64,000 nucleotides of DNA from Lichenostomus cassidix. Lineage: Eukaryota; Chordata; Aves; Passeriformes; Meliphagidae. Location of the stretch: positions 66,864,565 to 66,928,564 of the forward strand of contig CM039211.1 of assembly GCA_008360975.2 (NCBI GenBank). The letters run 5' to 3'. Positions 27,201 to 39,200 of this stretch are shown here, one piece after another. The notes under the pieces were generated by a model. It was not told the DNA's origin. It was given only the letters and a program-made list of their open reading frames with translations, and ran no database searches. Numbering within the stretch: the stretch's first letter is position 1; each line of letters opens with the position of its first letter. Both the position numbers and the translations under genes were made by a program.

Positions 27201-30200
27201 TAAAAGTATTACCTCTCCCACTTGTAGTTCGTCCTGTTTTCTCACTTTCATACATCAAATAACTCTGCTGAAGACATCATAAATACTTTCGTTGGCTGTA
27301 ACACAACTTAAAATATGTTATTTTTATCATAGACAAGAAGATAAGTATTCTATCACTTCCTGTGTCATTAAGTTCTGTCCCACAGACTTTAAGTGGATGC
27401 TTTAAGGGCATCCACTAAAAGAAACAATTATTAGTTAATATACTTTTTCAGCTACTACATACAAATATAGAGATATTTTACCTATAGTGGTTTGTAACAA
27501 AAATTATTTACATACACAGCCCTGCTTTTAAGGATGGCTACTGCGTGTAGTTTAACAAGGGGCAGATCAAGGCATACAGAGAATGCTCAGAGGAAATTTT
27601 GCATGATATGTGTTCTTTATGGTATGTGTTCTTCTTGATAATTTTCCGCACTACAATGTGACTCCAGGGTGTAACTGACAAAAGTCTTGTTGAAGCCAAG
27701 GCAGACAATATCTACTGCACTTCTCTAATCCATCCAGGTAGCTGTTTCATCATAGAAGGCAATCAGGTTGATCAAGCATTAATTACCCTTAATGAATCCA
27801 CGCTTACCACTCGTGATCCCCTTCTTTTCATCTACATGATTAGAGATGGCCTCCAGAATGAGGCATTCCACCATCTTTCCAGGGACTGAGGTGAGGCTGA
27901 CTGGCTGGTAGCTCCCTGGGTTCTCCTTCTTGCCCTTTCTGAAAACTGAGGTGACATTTGCTTTCCTCCAGTCCTCAGGCACTTCTCCTGATTGCCACGA
28001 CTTGTCAAAGACGATGTGAGCAGTGTCACTATGGTGTCCATCAGTTCCCTCAGTGCTGGTTGATGCATTCCATCAGGCCCCAGGGAGTTGTGGATGTCAA
28101 GGTTGCCTAGGTGTTCTCGAACCCAATCCTCCATGATCAAAGGAAAGTCTTGTTTCCAGCATTCTTTCACCCTCAGAGATCCCTGAGGGCTGCTCTAGTC
28201 AATGACGACCAATGTAAGAAGGTGTTCAGTAACTCTGCTTTGCCTGAACCCTCTCTTTAGCAGTCCTCCCTCCATTAACAGGTCCACATTATCCTTTGTT
28301 TTCCTTTTGTTATTGATGTATTTGAAGAAGACCTTTTTGTTGTTCTTGACATCCTTGGCTAGAATTAATTCCAGATTGGCCTTGGCCCTCCTTGTCTCAT
28401 TTCTACTTATTCTGATAACATCTCTATATTCAATCCAAGCAGCCTGTCCCTGCTTCCATCTCCTGTGTGTTTCCTGCTTATGCCTGGAATGATAGCAGTT
28501 TTTTATTGATCCACATAAGTCTCTTGCCTGCTTTGCCTGATTGCTTGCTCCTCGACATGCATTGTTCTTAAGCCTAGAAGAAGTGATCCTTGAGTATCAA
28601 CCGTCTCAAACTCGTCTTCCCTGCAGGACCTGTTTCCATGGAATTCTTCCAATAAGACCCCTAAAATCCCTCTCCTATTCCCAGGGAACCACTTGCCAAA
28701 TTGCAGCCTCCAAACAGAGATTCACCTTAATTGAAGTACCTCCTTCTCTTGAAAGACTCTGAATGCAACTGAACAATGCAGATCACCCAATCGTATCTAA
28801 GCCTGCAACAGTAACCTTTTCAAAAATTGTAACAGAATTATGCACAAATTATTTATATTATTGAGTTTTTCAAGAGCAACACTTTATTAGAGAGGCTGCA
28901 CTTCTGTGGTCATGACAGATTAACAATAGTTTTATCTTCTTAACAAGGATTTAAAAACTTTTGAGCTTTAATAGCTGATTAACCACAGCAAAGTAGGCAT
29001 TCACTGATAAATATACCTTACAGAGACAGCAGCATTTCTTATCTGTGTGGCTGATTTCACAACCACAATTGCATCTGACAAACAGAGCAAATGGAAAAAC
29101 CTCTCAAGGTCACTGGATCCAGAGCCTTTTCTTGGGAGGCAACCAGAACAAATCCATAGCACACCAAACTCTCCCTTAAACTAATACATGTGCCTGCACA
29201 AGTCTTAAACAGATCTTATGCCTCCCGGCATTCATCAGGTTTGATACACTTACAGAGCACTATGTAAGCCAAACAAATTCATTCATCTAGTCTTCTCCTA
29301 CATGGACTCTCTGGAATTCCTCTGAAGAAAGTGACGCACAAATCTGACCTATCGTAAGGTAAAAGGAATTTCAAAAATACTTATTTTTTGTGAATCTACC
29401 CAAGTTACTGAACCTCATCCTCAAAGTTCTAATGCAAAGAGTTAAATGAAGGCTGGATCTTTGGTCTTACTACTGTTATCTCTCAGATACAAGTCAAAGC
29501 ACTCAGATTAAGAAATCTGCTTTGTATCCCATATCGAGGTTTTAAGTATGAAATATAAAGCAAACAGAAGGAAACCAAGCTCTTTAAAATACAAAGTGAA
29601 ATGGAAAAATAGTTGGGTATCTGGCATGAGTAAATACATTACAGTTAAGTAATGCTGGCTTGTGTTTTATCCAGATTTTACTTTGCTATTTTTTGACCTA
29701 AGCATTGGATTATCAGGGAAACAGGTCACGTGTCAGGGTTGGTTGCAGGAATCACTTGCTACTCCCTAAGAGATAAGGAGCTGATACCCAAGCACAATAA
29801 CATAGGCAGCAGTACAGGGACTCAGTGGGATGTCAGGGCTCATCCCACTGCTCTTGAGAAGAGATGATGGTGAAGATGGTTGGGACCATCAGCCTCAGGG
29901 CCTGACAAATCTTTTGCTACTTAGAATGTCAGAGATAGAGTTGATTCCAAGACTTTTGCTATGGAAAAGTCAAGCTATGATAAAAATGTAACTTTAGTAT
30001 TTGGAGGGAACGCAAAATAAAAAAGCAAATAGTGTTAACGTGATACAGGCATAAGAACATCTGTATATGGGAAAATGAATCTTTAAAATAAAGCAAAAAT
30101 TGATCCTTTTAAGAAAGAGTGTTTAGAACTGTTTTGCCTATCCTCAATATCTGTTGACCATCTTCCCCTGCTGAGCCAAGGGGTGTCTCGGTATGGATGG

Positions 30201-33200
30201 GAAGAAAGTCTTTTGCCTAATTTTCATGACAAGACCATCCCCTTGACATCAATGACAAAGAGAGTTAACCTGTCTATCCTTGGATTCTGCTGTGCAAATG
30301 CTAAAAGAAGAATTCCCACAGTAACTTAAATGGAGCCATTTCCAGAGACAAAGCTAAGAAAGGAAAGGTGTCAGACTAGTTTTATTGAACAGGTAAATGG
30401 TACACAAATATTTTGTCTCCTGTGGATAAAAATGCACTAATGAAACTAACTGGGCTACACAGAGGTAAGTGGGTGGAATTTAATGGCCTGCAATGCACGG
30501 GAGACACAACAGGATAGCTGAGCAGCTCCTTTGATCCCAAGGCTTTAGAAAATCTGTTAATACATCTTTTTCCCCAAGCACACCAGCAGAGCTCTTTACT
30601 GTTTCATGCATAACAAAACGCTACAGCAAAAGTTGATATTGTGAGTTGACTGAAAATTACATGTATTAAAAGGTTAAGGCTAGGAAAACCAGGCAAAGCT
30701 CACAGAAATTATATTTCAAATCAGTAATTAAATCTCCAAATGAAATTAATCTTTCATGTGATTCACTTAATGTATTATAGTTATTAGGTTATATTTACTA
30801 GCAGAGTTGACAGTATAATAGGTCCTTTCTCTCCCTGCATATGCAGTAAGAGATATTTGGTATTTGGAAAAGAGACTTTAAAGTGTAATTTTCAGTGTAA
30901 TTACATTTAATTGACCACAATTTGTTATCTCAATAAACCGGATGCACGATGACTTAAATTTCCAACACTGATTCCACTAGGTGATTCCACTTTGATTTCA
31001 AAGACTGTCAGACCATGGAGGAGGATATAGGTGTTTTGAAAATGAACTTTGAAGATTCAAACAGGAGACAGTGCAGAAAGAAGCCCCTAAATAGGTTAGA
31101 AGAGTGAATAAAGCAGAATCCTGAAGAATATAAGACATCAAGGACACAAGATTTCACTACTTTAAATCTTTCTTTAAATGAAGAAATCATGTCTGCAACA
31201 GACCAAAACTTCAGAGAACAAATACCTTATCTTCAAAATTTCCACATTTTACATTTTCCAGAGGATGGTAATTTACCACATGCCAAAATTAATTGTTCTC
31301 AATTGCTCATCTGCTATTAAGAAGCCACACATTGTCTGGCCTGATTCATGTAGCCCCAGCTCTTCTTTGATCTTGTTACATCATTTGTCTGGCAGATTAA
31401 AGATCCCTTTGTTACATGATCTGCTTTCCCAATACAGGGAGTTAACAGACCACAATCCAACGACCTAATAAGCTTTTCTTTGACAAGCTGAACAAACCAA
31501 ATTCCTTCAATTTGTTTCCCAGGTCAGTCGCCCTGCTCTTAGATCATTCTTTCTTACTTTTTTGAACCCTTCCCAATTTGTCACCCTTCTCCTTGGCAAA
31601 TCACCAGTGATGAGCACGCCTTTCCAGGATAGTCATTTCAGCATCAAATTAAAAACTGCTTTTTAAAGTTCTTCTAGCCCTCAGCTCCTTTGCAACCCTT
31701 CTTCTGTATAGATCCAAGAAACTCTAATGAAGTTCAGCATTGGGGTTTCTTCACAAACCTTTTTTTAAATCATTGGTCCCAAAAATGCTGCACAGCTTGA
31801 ATTTTTTAGAACACCATAACACAGATTGATGCCTTGTATTCTGCTACAAAGGGATCTAAATTGCTCTTTGACTGATTGTTCCATTTCTTAAGACCTCCCA
31901 GATATTTGTCTCATCAAAACATTTTGTCAGCAGTGATTTCATAGATAAAATAATAGATTAGCATTAGACCTAGCTATCAATGGCTTTGATATGCTTGCTT
32001 AAGAGACATCTGATTGCTACATTTTATTTCCTATTTTATTCCCCAGCAGCCTCTTTTAATTAACATAAGTATTAATGGAAAATTCCTTATAGCTATTAAA
32101 AAGTCACATAGCATAAGCAGCACTCATAAATTAGTACACAGCAAGCCCAAGTTCTCCAGGGTGTTCCTTTTTGATTGTGGGGATACTCAGTGCCCATACA
32201 AATGTTCTACAGCAATTCACAAATAATACTTACAAATTCCCTTTTAATTCTTCTCTCTGCTTATTCTATTGATGCTTGTTTTCTGTATTGTGATATCCCT
32301 TTACAGTAGCAACTTAAAATATAATCAACTAAAATCACTGGCAACTATGCAACCATTATGTTTTATTTCTTCTTTTTTTCCCCTCAATACAATTTCACTA
32401 CTGATCTTCATATATCTGTAACTCTTGTACCAACTACCATTAATAACTGGCATCACCAGCATTTGCAAAAGGGCACAGTCTTTCAATTTAAAGAACCAAT
32501 ATCCAAAATATCAATAAAAAAATACATACACATCTAAAAGGAAACACTCAGACGCTATGTTGGTACAACGCAGTTCTCAATCCTGTTACCAAAAACAGAG
32601 AACAAACCTCATGGGTCTTTTACCATTGAAGATGCATTTAATTTTATCAACTTGCACGCTGGGCACATGACTGAATGAACATGAAGACATTTTCCCAAAG
32701 CTGGAATCTGTTATAGCATACAAACATATGCCAAAGACCAAACTGAATCCAGACTGCAACATGAACTTCGTTTTGAGTGAGGTGTGTGGGCCACATGAAT
32801 CTCTATCAGCCTTTTTTAGTATTTGACTCAGAAAACTTCAATAGCTTCACTGTGCAGTACAAGAAATCTGACAGTCACTGCTGTACCTGGTCCACTATGT
32901 GACTGGGGACCTGCCAGCCCCTCCTCCCCAGAGCAGTCCCCTCACATGAATTGCATGTGCACACAGCCTTATACTAGACAAAGAATTTCATCCAAGCAAA
33001 TAAAATGTTTTTTCTCTGTCTGACAAGGTCTTAAATCTCTATTCCCAATATAAAAATAAACTCATGTAGCTTAGAGAAAGATTAGTAGGGATTTCAGCTC
33101 CCAGGAGTCTTTTCTGCCTGTTCTGGGAACATAATTTAAATATATAAACATATTGGAAGAGACTTTCTGAGAGCTGCTTCAAAGATCTGAATTTTTAGGC

Positions 33201-36200
33201 AGCACTCAATCCACTTGGTGCTTTTACTTAAAGTGCTTTGGTCATTCATCAGAAAATACCAAATTTAACTGCAGCTTGTTATGTAAATCCATTCCAGCCT
33301 ATGTTCCACATCCTGCATAACAACCTTTAAATCTACCACTGCAGAGAAGAAAACACAAGCAAACACCTGGCACATTTTGTAACACCAAGCCTTCTTAAGC
33401 CCACAGCCTACACTGTTAAATCAAAGTTTTCAGGCTTTTAAAGGTTCTGCTTCTCAAACATACATTTCTGTCCTTGTCACAAGGCTTGCCTCTCATCTAC
33501 AGGGCTGTGCTGTCAGCAATGACAGGAATTATAGTGCATGCAACCATCATTAGGTGGGCTAAGTTTAGACCTCAAACCATGTTTTAAATAAAGTATTATC
33601 TCACATGGAGATGGACTAATAACTTTCTGAAATTATTTTCAGTTCTATTTTTTATTACTTTCTAATGCATCAAATAGCTGGGCTCCCTGAATATCCTTCT
33701 GGACAAAATGTCCAGCTTGCAGATAGATAATGACCTCATGCACTGGCTGATGGGTAGGGCACAAAGGGTTATAGTAAATGGGGTCACACCAGGCTTACAG
33801 CTGCTCACTGATGGGATTCTGCAGGGCTCCATCTTGGGCCCAGAGCTCTTCAATATGTTCATTAAGAACTTGGACATAAGACTCGAAGGATTTTTAAGCA
33901 AGTTTGCTCATTATAAACTGGGAGGAGCTAATGTCTCCCTCAAAGGCAGAGATGCCCTGCAAGAGAGACCTTGACAAATCAGAGAGATGGGCAACCACCA
34001 ATGTTATGAAGTTTAACAAAGACAAGTGATGGATTCTGCACCTGGGATGGGGCAACCATGGATGTACGGACAGACTGGGGAACGAGAGGAAGAAGAGCAG
34101 CCCTGCAGAAAGAGATCTGGGGATCCTGGTTGATATGAAATTGAATGTGAGTCAGCAGAGCCCCTGCAACCAGGAGGGACAAGGGAGGGGATTGTCCCAG
34201 TCTGCTCTGCACTGGGGCAGCCTCACCTCGAGTGCTGGGGGCAGTTTTGGGTGCCATAGTAAAAGAAAGACATAAAACTATTAGAGTGTCCAAAGGAGGG
34301 CAGTGGAGATGGTGAAGGGCCTTCAGGGGAAGATTTATGAGGAGCTTCAGAGGAAGCTTTATGAGGAGAAGCTTTATGAGGTCACTTGGTCTGTTCAGCC
34401 TGGAGGAGACTGAGGGGAGACCTCACTGCAGTTACAGCTTCCTCATGAGGTGAAGAGGAGGGGCAGGCACTGATCACTGATCACTGATCACTCTGTAGTG
34501 ACAGTGGCAGCATCCAAGGGAATGGCCTGAAGTTGTGTCAGGGGAGGCTTAGGTTGGATATCAGCAAAAGGTTCTTCCCCCAGAGGATGGCTGGGCACTG
34601 GAACAGGCTGGGCACTGGAACAGGCTGGGCACTGGAACAGGCTCCCCAGGGAAGTGGTCACAGCACCAGCCTGACAGAGCCTAAGAAGCATTTGGAAAAT
34701 GCTCTCAGGCACTCAGTGTCATTCTTGCGGATGGCTCTGTGCAGAGCCAGGAGTTTGGCTTCCATTATCCTTGTGGGTCACTTCCAATTCAGGATGTTCC
34801 GTGGCACTCAATTGTTATTTCTGTAATCTGACTGAGATCTCATAGAAAACTAGAAGGATTTATCTACACTTCAGGAGCAGCTAACAAGTAATTAACATGA
34901 ATTAATGATCACAGACCTTATCTGTGTGCAGTGGGCTTCTCTCAGTGTGAGGACTTCAGTCCTGCTGAATTATCGCACGTATTATCTGGATCCCTAGAAC
35001 TAAGGAGAGGGTAAATGCCTTGGCAAAACTGCCATCCCACTTGTCAGTATGACTGATAAAATAACTATGCTAACAAAAGTATGAATACATTCAATCAGCA
35101 TCCAGTTAAGTATATAATAAGATTTGATTTTAAAACTTACATGGCATTGAATTAGCAGAGTACCCACTAGCTGGATTAAAAAATGTTTCACTGCCAGAAC
35201 CTGAACTTTTGGCTGTTTAGAGCATTAGTGTGCGTGGTCCCTTGAGAAAACACTCTAAGAGATAAAGGAGTGAATGAGAGCTGGGAGACATTAAGAGACA
35301 TTTTTCATTGGGTGCAAGAGCTCTCAATCCTAATATACAATAAGTTGGGTGGGGGAGCCAAGGTTTAGCCACCATCATCACAACAAACTCTTCAGCCCCT
35401 GTCTCCTCAACATTTAGTACCTTCCATCCCGTTTTACACTGACTGATGATCATCTCTGGAGTCTTCAGGCCAAGAAAGGCATGGACCTGTTGGAGAGAGT
35501 CTAGAGGAGATCACAAGCACGATCAGAGGGCTGAAGCACCCCCACTATGAACACAGGCTGAGAGAGCTGGGGTTGTTCAACATGGAGAAGAGAAGGCTCT
35601 GGGAAGACTTCACTGCAGCCTTCCAGTACTTCAAGTGGGCTTATAAAAAAGATTTATAAGGAGAGTGACTTTTTACATAGGCAGATAGTGATAGGACAAG
35701 GGATAACCTTCTTAAATTGAAAGAGTTTAGATTACATAGGAGGAATAAATTCTTTACTGTGAAGATGGTGAGACAGTAGAACAGGTGAGAGTGGTGACAC
35801 ACAGGCCAGAGCAGCTGTGGATGTCCCATCCATGGAAGTGTTCAAGCACTGGTATGATATCCTGAGCAACATGATGTAGTGGGTTGCATTCCTGCCCATG
35901 GCAGGGGGATTTGAATTGAACGATCTTTAAAGTTCCTGCCAACCCAAACCAAGCTATGATTCTACAATTCCTTACTTGTGCCTCTCAAATTCATATTTGG
36001 CTGAAAAATATTTTACTAGAAAACAAAGCATTTGGCCTAGAACAAATCTCTGGGGCTTGAAACAGGCTGTGTACAAATTGAAGTGGTGTAATGTGAAGCT
36101 GATTTTACTTTTTATTAAATCTTTTGAGTGAGTAGTGGATTGGGAATTCACTACTAATTATTTTTTCCACTATTTGTTTTCTAGACAGAGGAAAATGAGG

Positions 36201-39200
36201 TGTCTTGTAGAAAAAGAGGGGGAGAAAAATAGCATATCTCCAAGCATATCCTCTCAGTCCCTGCAGAATGACTTTTTCCCTTTGTGAGTAATTTTGCTAC
36301 CAGTAATTTTCTTGATTCTAATCTCTAATTAAAGTGCCTGATTCAGAAATTGCCTATGAAGTAGAGAGACAAACAGGAAGAGGCTGTACCTTGCTGTAAA
36401 AGGCACTTGGTTCATTTTCTCCTCTCCCTGTTCCTTCTGAAGCACCCTGAGCATGTCCTGTTTGGGAATATCCTTATTGCAGTGACTAGTCATCCATCAG
36501 CCTCACTCAGTAGAGAGCAGTAAATAAAAGACTATCCATGGTCATTGGGCACTTCATTTGAGAAATGGGAAAATACAAGACTGCCCAGCTCAGCCTCCCT
36601 GAGTTTACCTGTCTCTATGTTGTAGGAGAGTGCAACCAGAGCTATTCCATGTTCCATGTTCCAACATTACTCTTCAGCTTCGGGAGCCTCAGGACATCTA
36701 TTACATGCCAGCTCTGTGAAAGCTCTGGTCTGGATTTGACACTGATTTAGTTTGATCACAAAGTTGAGGAACTCTTACTTTGGATGCAGTCACCTCAGTG
36801 TAAGGACCCTGTGCCAGCATTGCTTATGCTGATTTCACACAAGAAAGCTAGAACAGTGTATGTGTCTTTACGTGCTTGACTTCTGCCTACATGAAGCCCT
36901 ATTTCAGACTGTGAAGAACTGAGAAGATATCTTTGCCAAATACCTCAGATTTGCAGTGCTTTGTGTGTGAGTCCATATTCTTCACACATCATTGTGAGGG
37001 GCGAGTTACATCCATTATATCCAAAGAAACTGTAGGATAAAATACATTGGCTGTGGAGACAATGTTTTTCCCTACTCAGCTCATGTGCTGACAGTTGGAG
37101 CTGCACATAAAAAGCCATCTCTGAAGGCTGTCAGAAGCACAGTTGCTTTGGAACATGAACTGAGGTGATGGCAAAGACCTGAGATTGTATTCATAGTGTT
37201 CTCATCAGCAAGGCAGAACACAAGCCCAACACCCACTAGGGGCTCTTTGAACCCTGCACTGTAGGCTGTCAGTGTAGCCAGAAACCCAGCAATCTCATTT
37301 ATGCAAAAACAAAAATGGAAAAACAGCTCCTCCTCATGGGAATAAAAATTAGTTCAAGCCAGACAGCATAAACCCTGAATTGCAAATTACTATGACAATA
37401 TTTCCTTGTTCAGAAGAGCCTGTCTCATGCCAAAGAAACACCGTTAGCATCAGAAACCTCATCCAAATAAATCACTGGTGAAGACGGCAGAAACAGGGGA
37501 CAAAAGCAAGAGAGAGGCTAGGGCCCTCTCTGTAAAGAACACGCCACTCTGAAATGGTACCGACCCACAGTAAACAAAGGATCTTTTGCTTCAAAAAGTA
37601 TACTTTGGGCAGCAGGACAAATGTGTTACTTGTATCTTGGCAGAGCTCCCAAATGCCTGCTGCACAAAAGACTGGTGACGTAATTATGGTCACAGCAGAC
37701 CCTAAGATATCCCAGCCACTGTGTGACTCTAGGATGATTCCCTCTGGGCTGGATTCATTTCACCTCATTTTAGTCATCTAAGAGACAGGCATCCAGGCTA
37801 GGAGCTCGGTCTTGGCTCATTTGTGAGGACAGATCACCCGTTCCAGAGGGCCACTTAGCTCCTCCCTTGAACATCAGGAGGGGTGGCCTGTGGATGTGCT
37901 GACCTCTCCCTGCTAACTACAGGGAGAGTTTAGAGCAGAGTCTCAGCTCTCAGGTGTTTGCTACAGCTGGCTGAGAAGACCTAGGCCCTCTGTCCTCTAT
38001 AAAAATGGTATAAGAAGATTTCTGGATCTCTTGTCCACTTACACGGCAAGCCAAGTCTGCCTCCCTCTGCATCTCTGTATTGCCTTTGGCACAATAACTA
38101 ACAAATACTGGCATATACCCTAGCATAACTAACAAATACTTTTGCACAACCCAGAAAGCACACTGGTCTTGCTTAGTGTATGGAGCATACAGAATTAGAA
38201 CAATTGCTTGAACAGGTTAAGCAGGGAGATTACCTGCCTTGAGCTTGTATCTCTCCTCTGCCACCTGGCCAGCAGGGCAGTGGGAAGGCACTGCCAAATT
38301 ACTACACTCTCTGAGCACAGGGATGTGAGAACAACAAGGTTTTGCTGTGCTGTACAAGGCAAGGACATCCTGAGTGCTTCACACCATGCTTTCTTTTCCA
38401 AAAGCTGATTCTAATCTGTTCTTTAGAATAGCTGCTGCCTGCTGAATTAAAGAGAGTGTCAGGCCAATTTAGGCTTCTTGGCAAACTAACTGGAACATTT
38501 CCAGAGCTCAGATGGAGTGAAAGTCAAGAGAAAAATGTAATTTTAATAGGAAGATGAAATTTTGCAATATTGCAAACAGAGCATACTCTTTACGAGTATA
38601 AATGAAGACAACCCATCTGGTTCCATTGTCAGAGCACAGAGAAAGACATAAGAAAGACATATTTGGGATGATAACAAAGGTCCCTGTAGCCACTGTAGCC
38701 AAGTATCTTACACTTTTAAGTATCTCAGCAAATACAGGTCTGTCCCCTTGTACATACTCATAGCTTCCAACAACCTACAGCTATCAACTTACTGTTTCAG
38801 ATGGTTTATCCCTCCAATAGCAAACTGGTCCTCTCTGAACCTATCTAAACTCTTTTGAAACCATGTGTATCGCTGTTCTCCAGATCCCAAAAAAAAAGCA
38901 GAATAGTTCAACAATTCCATTATGTATCATATTATCCTGTTTTAAATTTGTGTTAGTCCTACAATAATTGCTGTCACGCCTATGTATTTCTGAATGTTCA
39001 TGTCATAGAATAGAAAAGCCTAATCTCTGTATTGAGTTAAATCTCAATTTACTGATTTGAAATTAGGTGAGTCCTTGCTATGAGATGCAATCCATGCCTC
39101 AGAGGATTGTCTGAATTGACCTCAGTGAACTCGTTAAATATTTTAAATCTCTCAATGATTCTTTTGCATTTAATACTTACAAGAGCCATACCCCACTGCA

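Larger units (their letters stand above)
33680..34830 (+). mobile_element. CR1 LINE: 3' part of reverse transcriptase plus 3' UTR (pseudogene)
   Basis: The plus strand encodes the CR1 RT palm region: [20 protein letters not shown], then [20 protein letters not shown] (33783-33872) and [12 protein letters not shown]. The catalytic F-A-D-D motif reads FAHY here, so the enzyme is dead, and frameshifts follow. The remainder to about 34830 is the 3' UTR with 'TTGGATATCAGCAAAAGGTT' and 'GAAGTGGTCACAGCACCAGC'. It carries two local tandem repeats (34468-34492 and 34590-34640). Confidence 0.93.
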
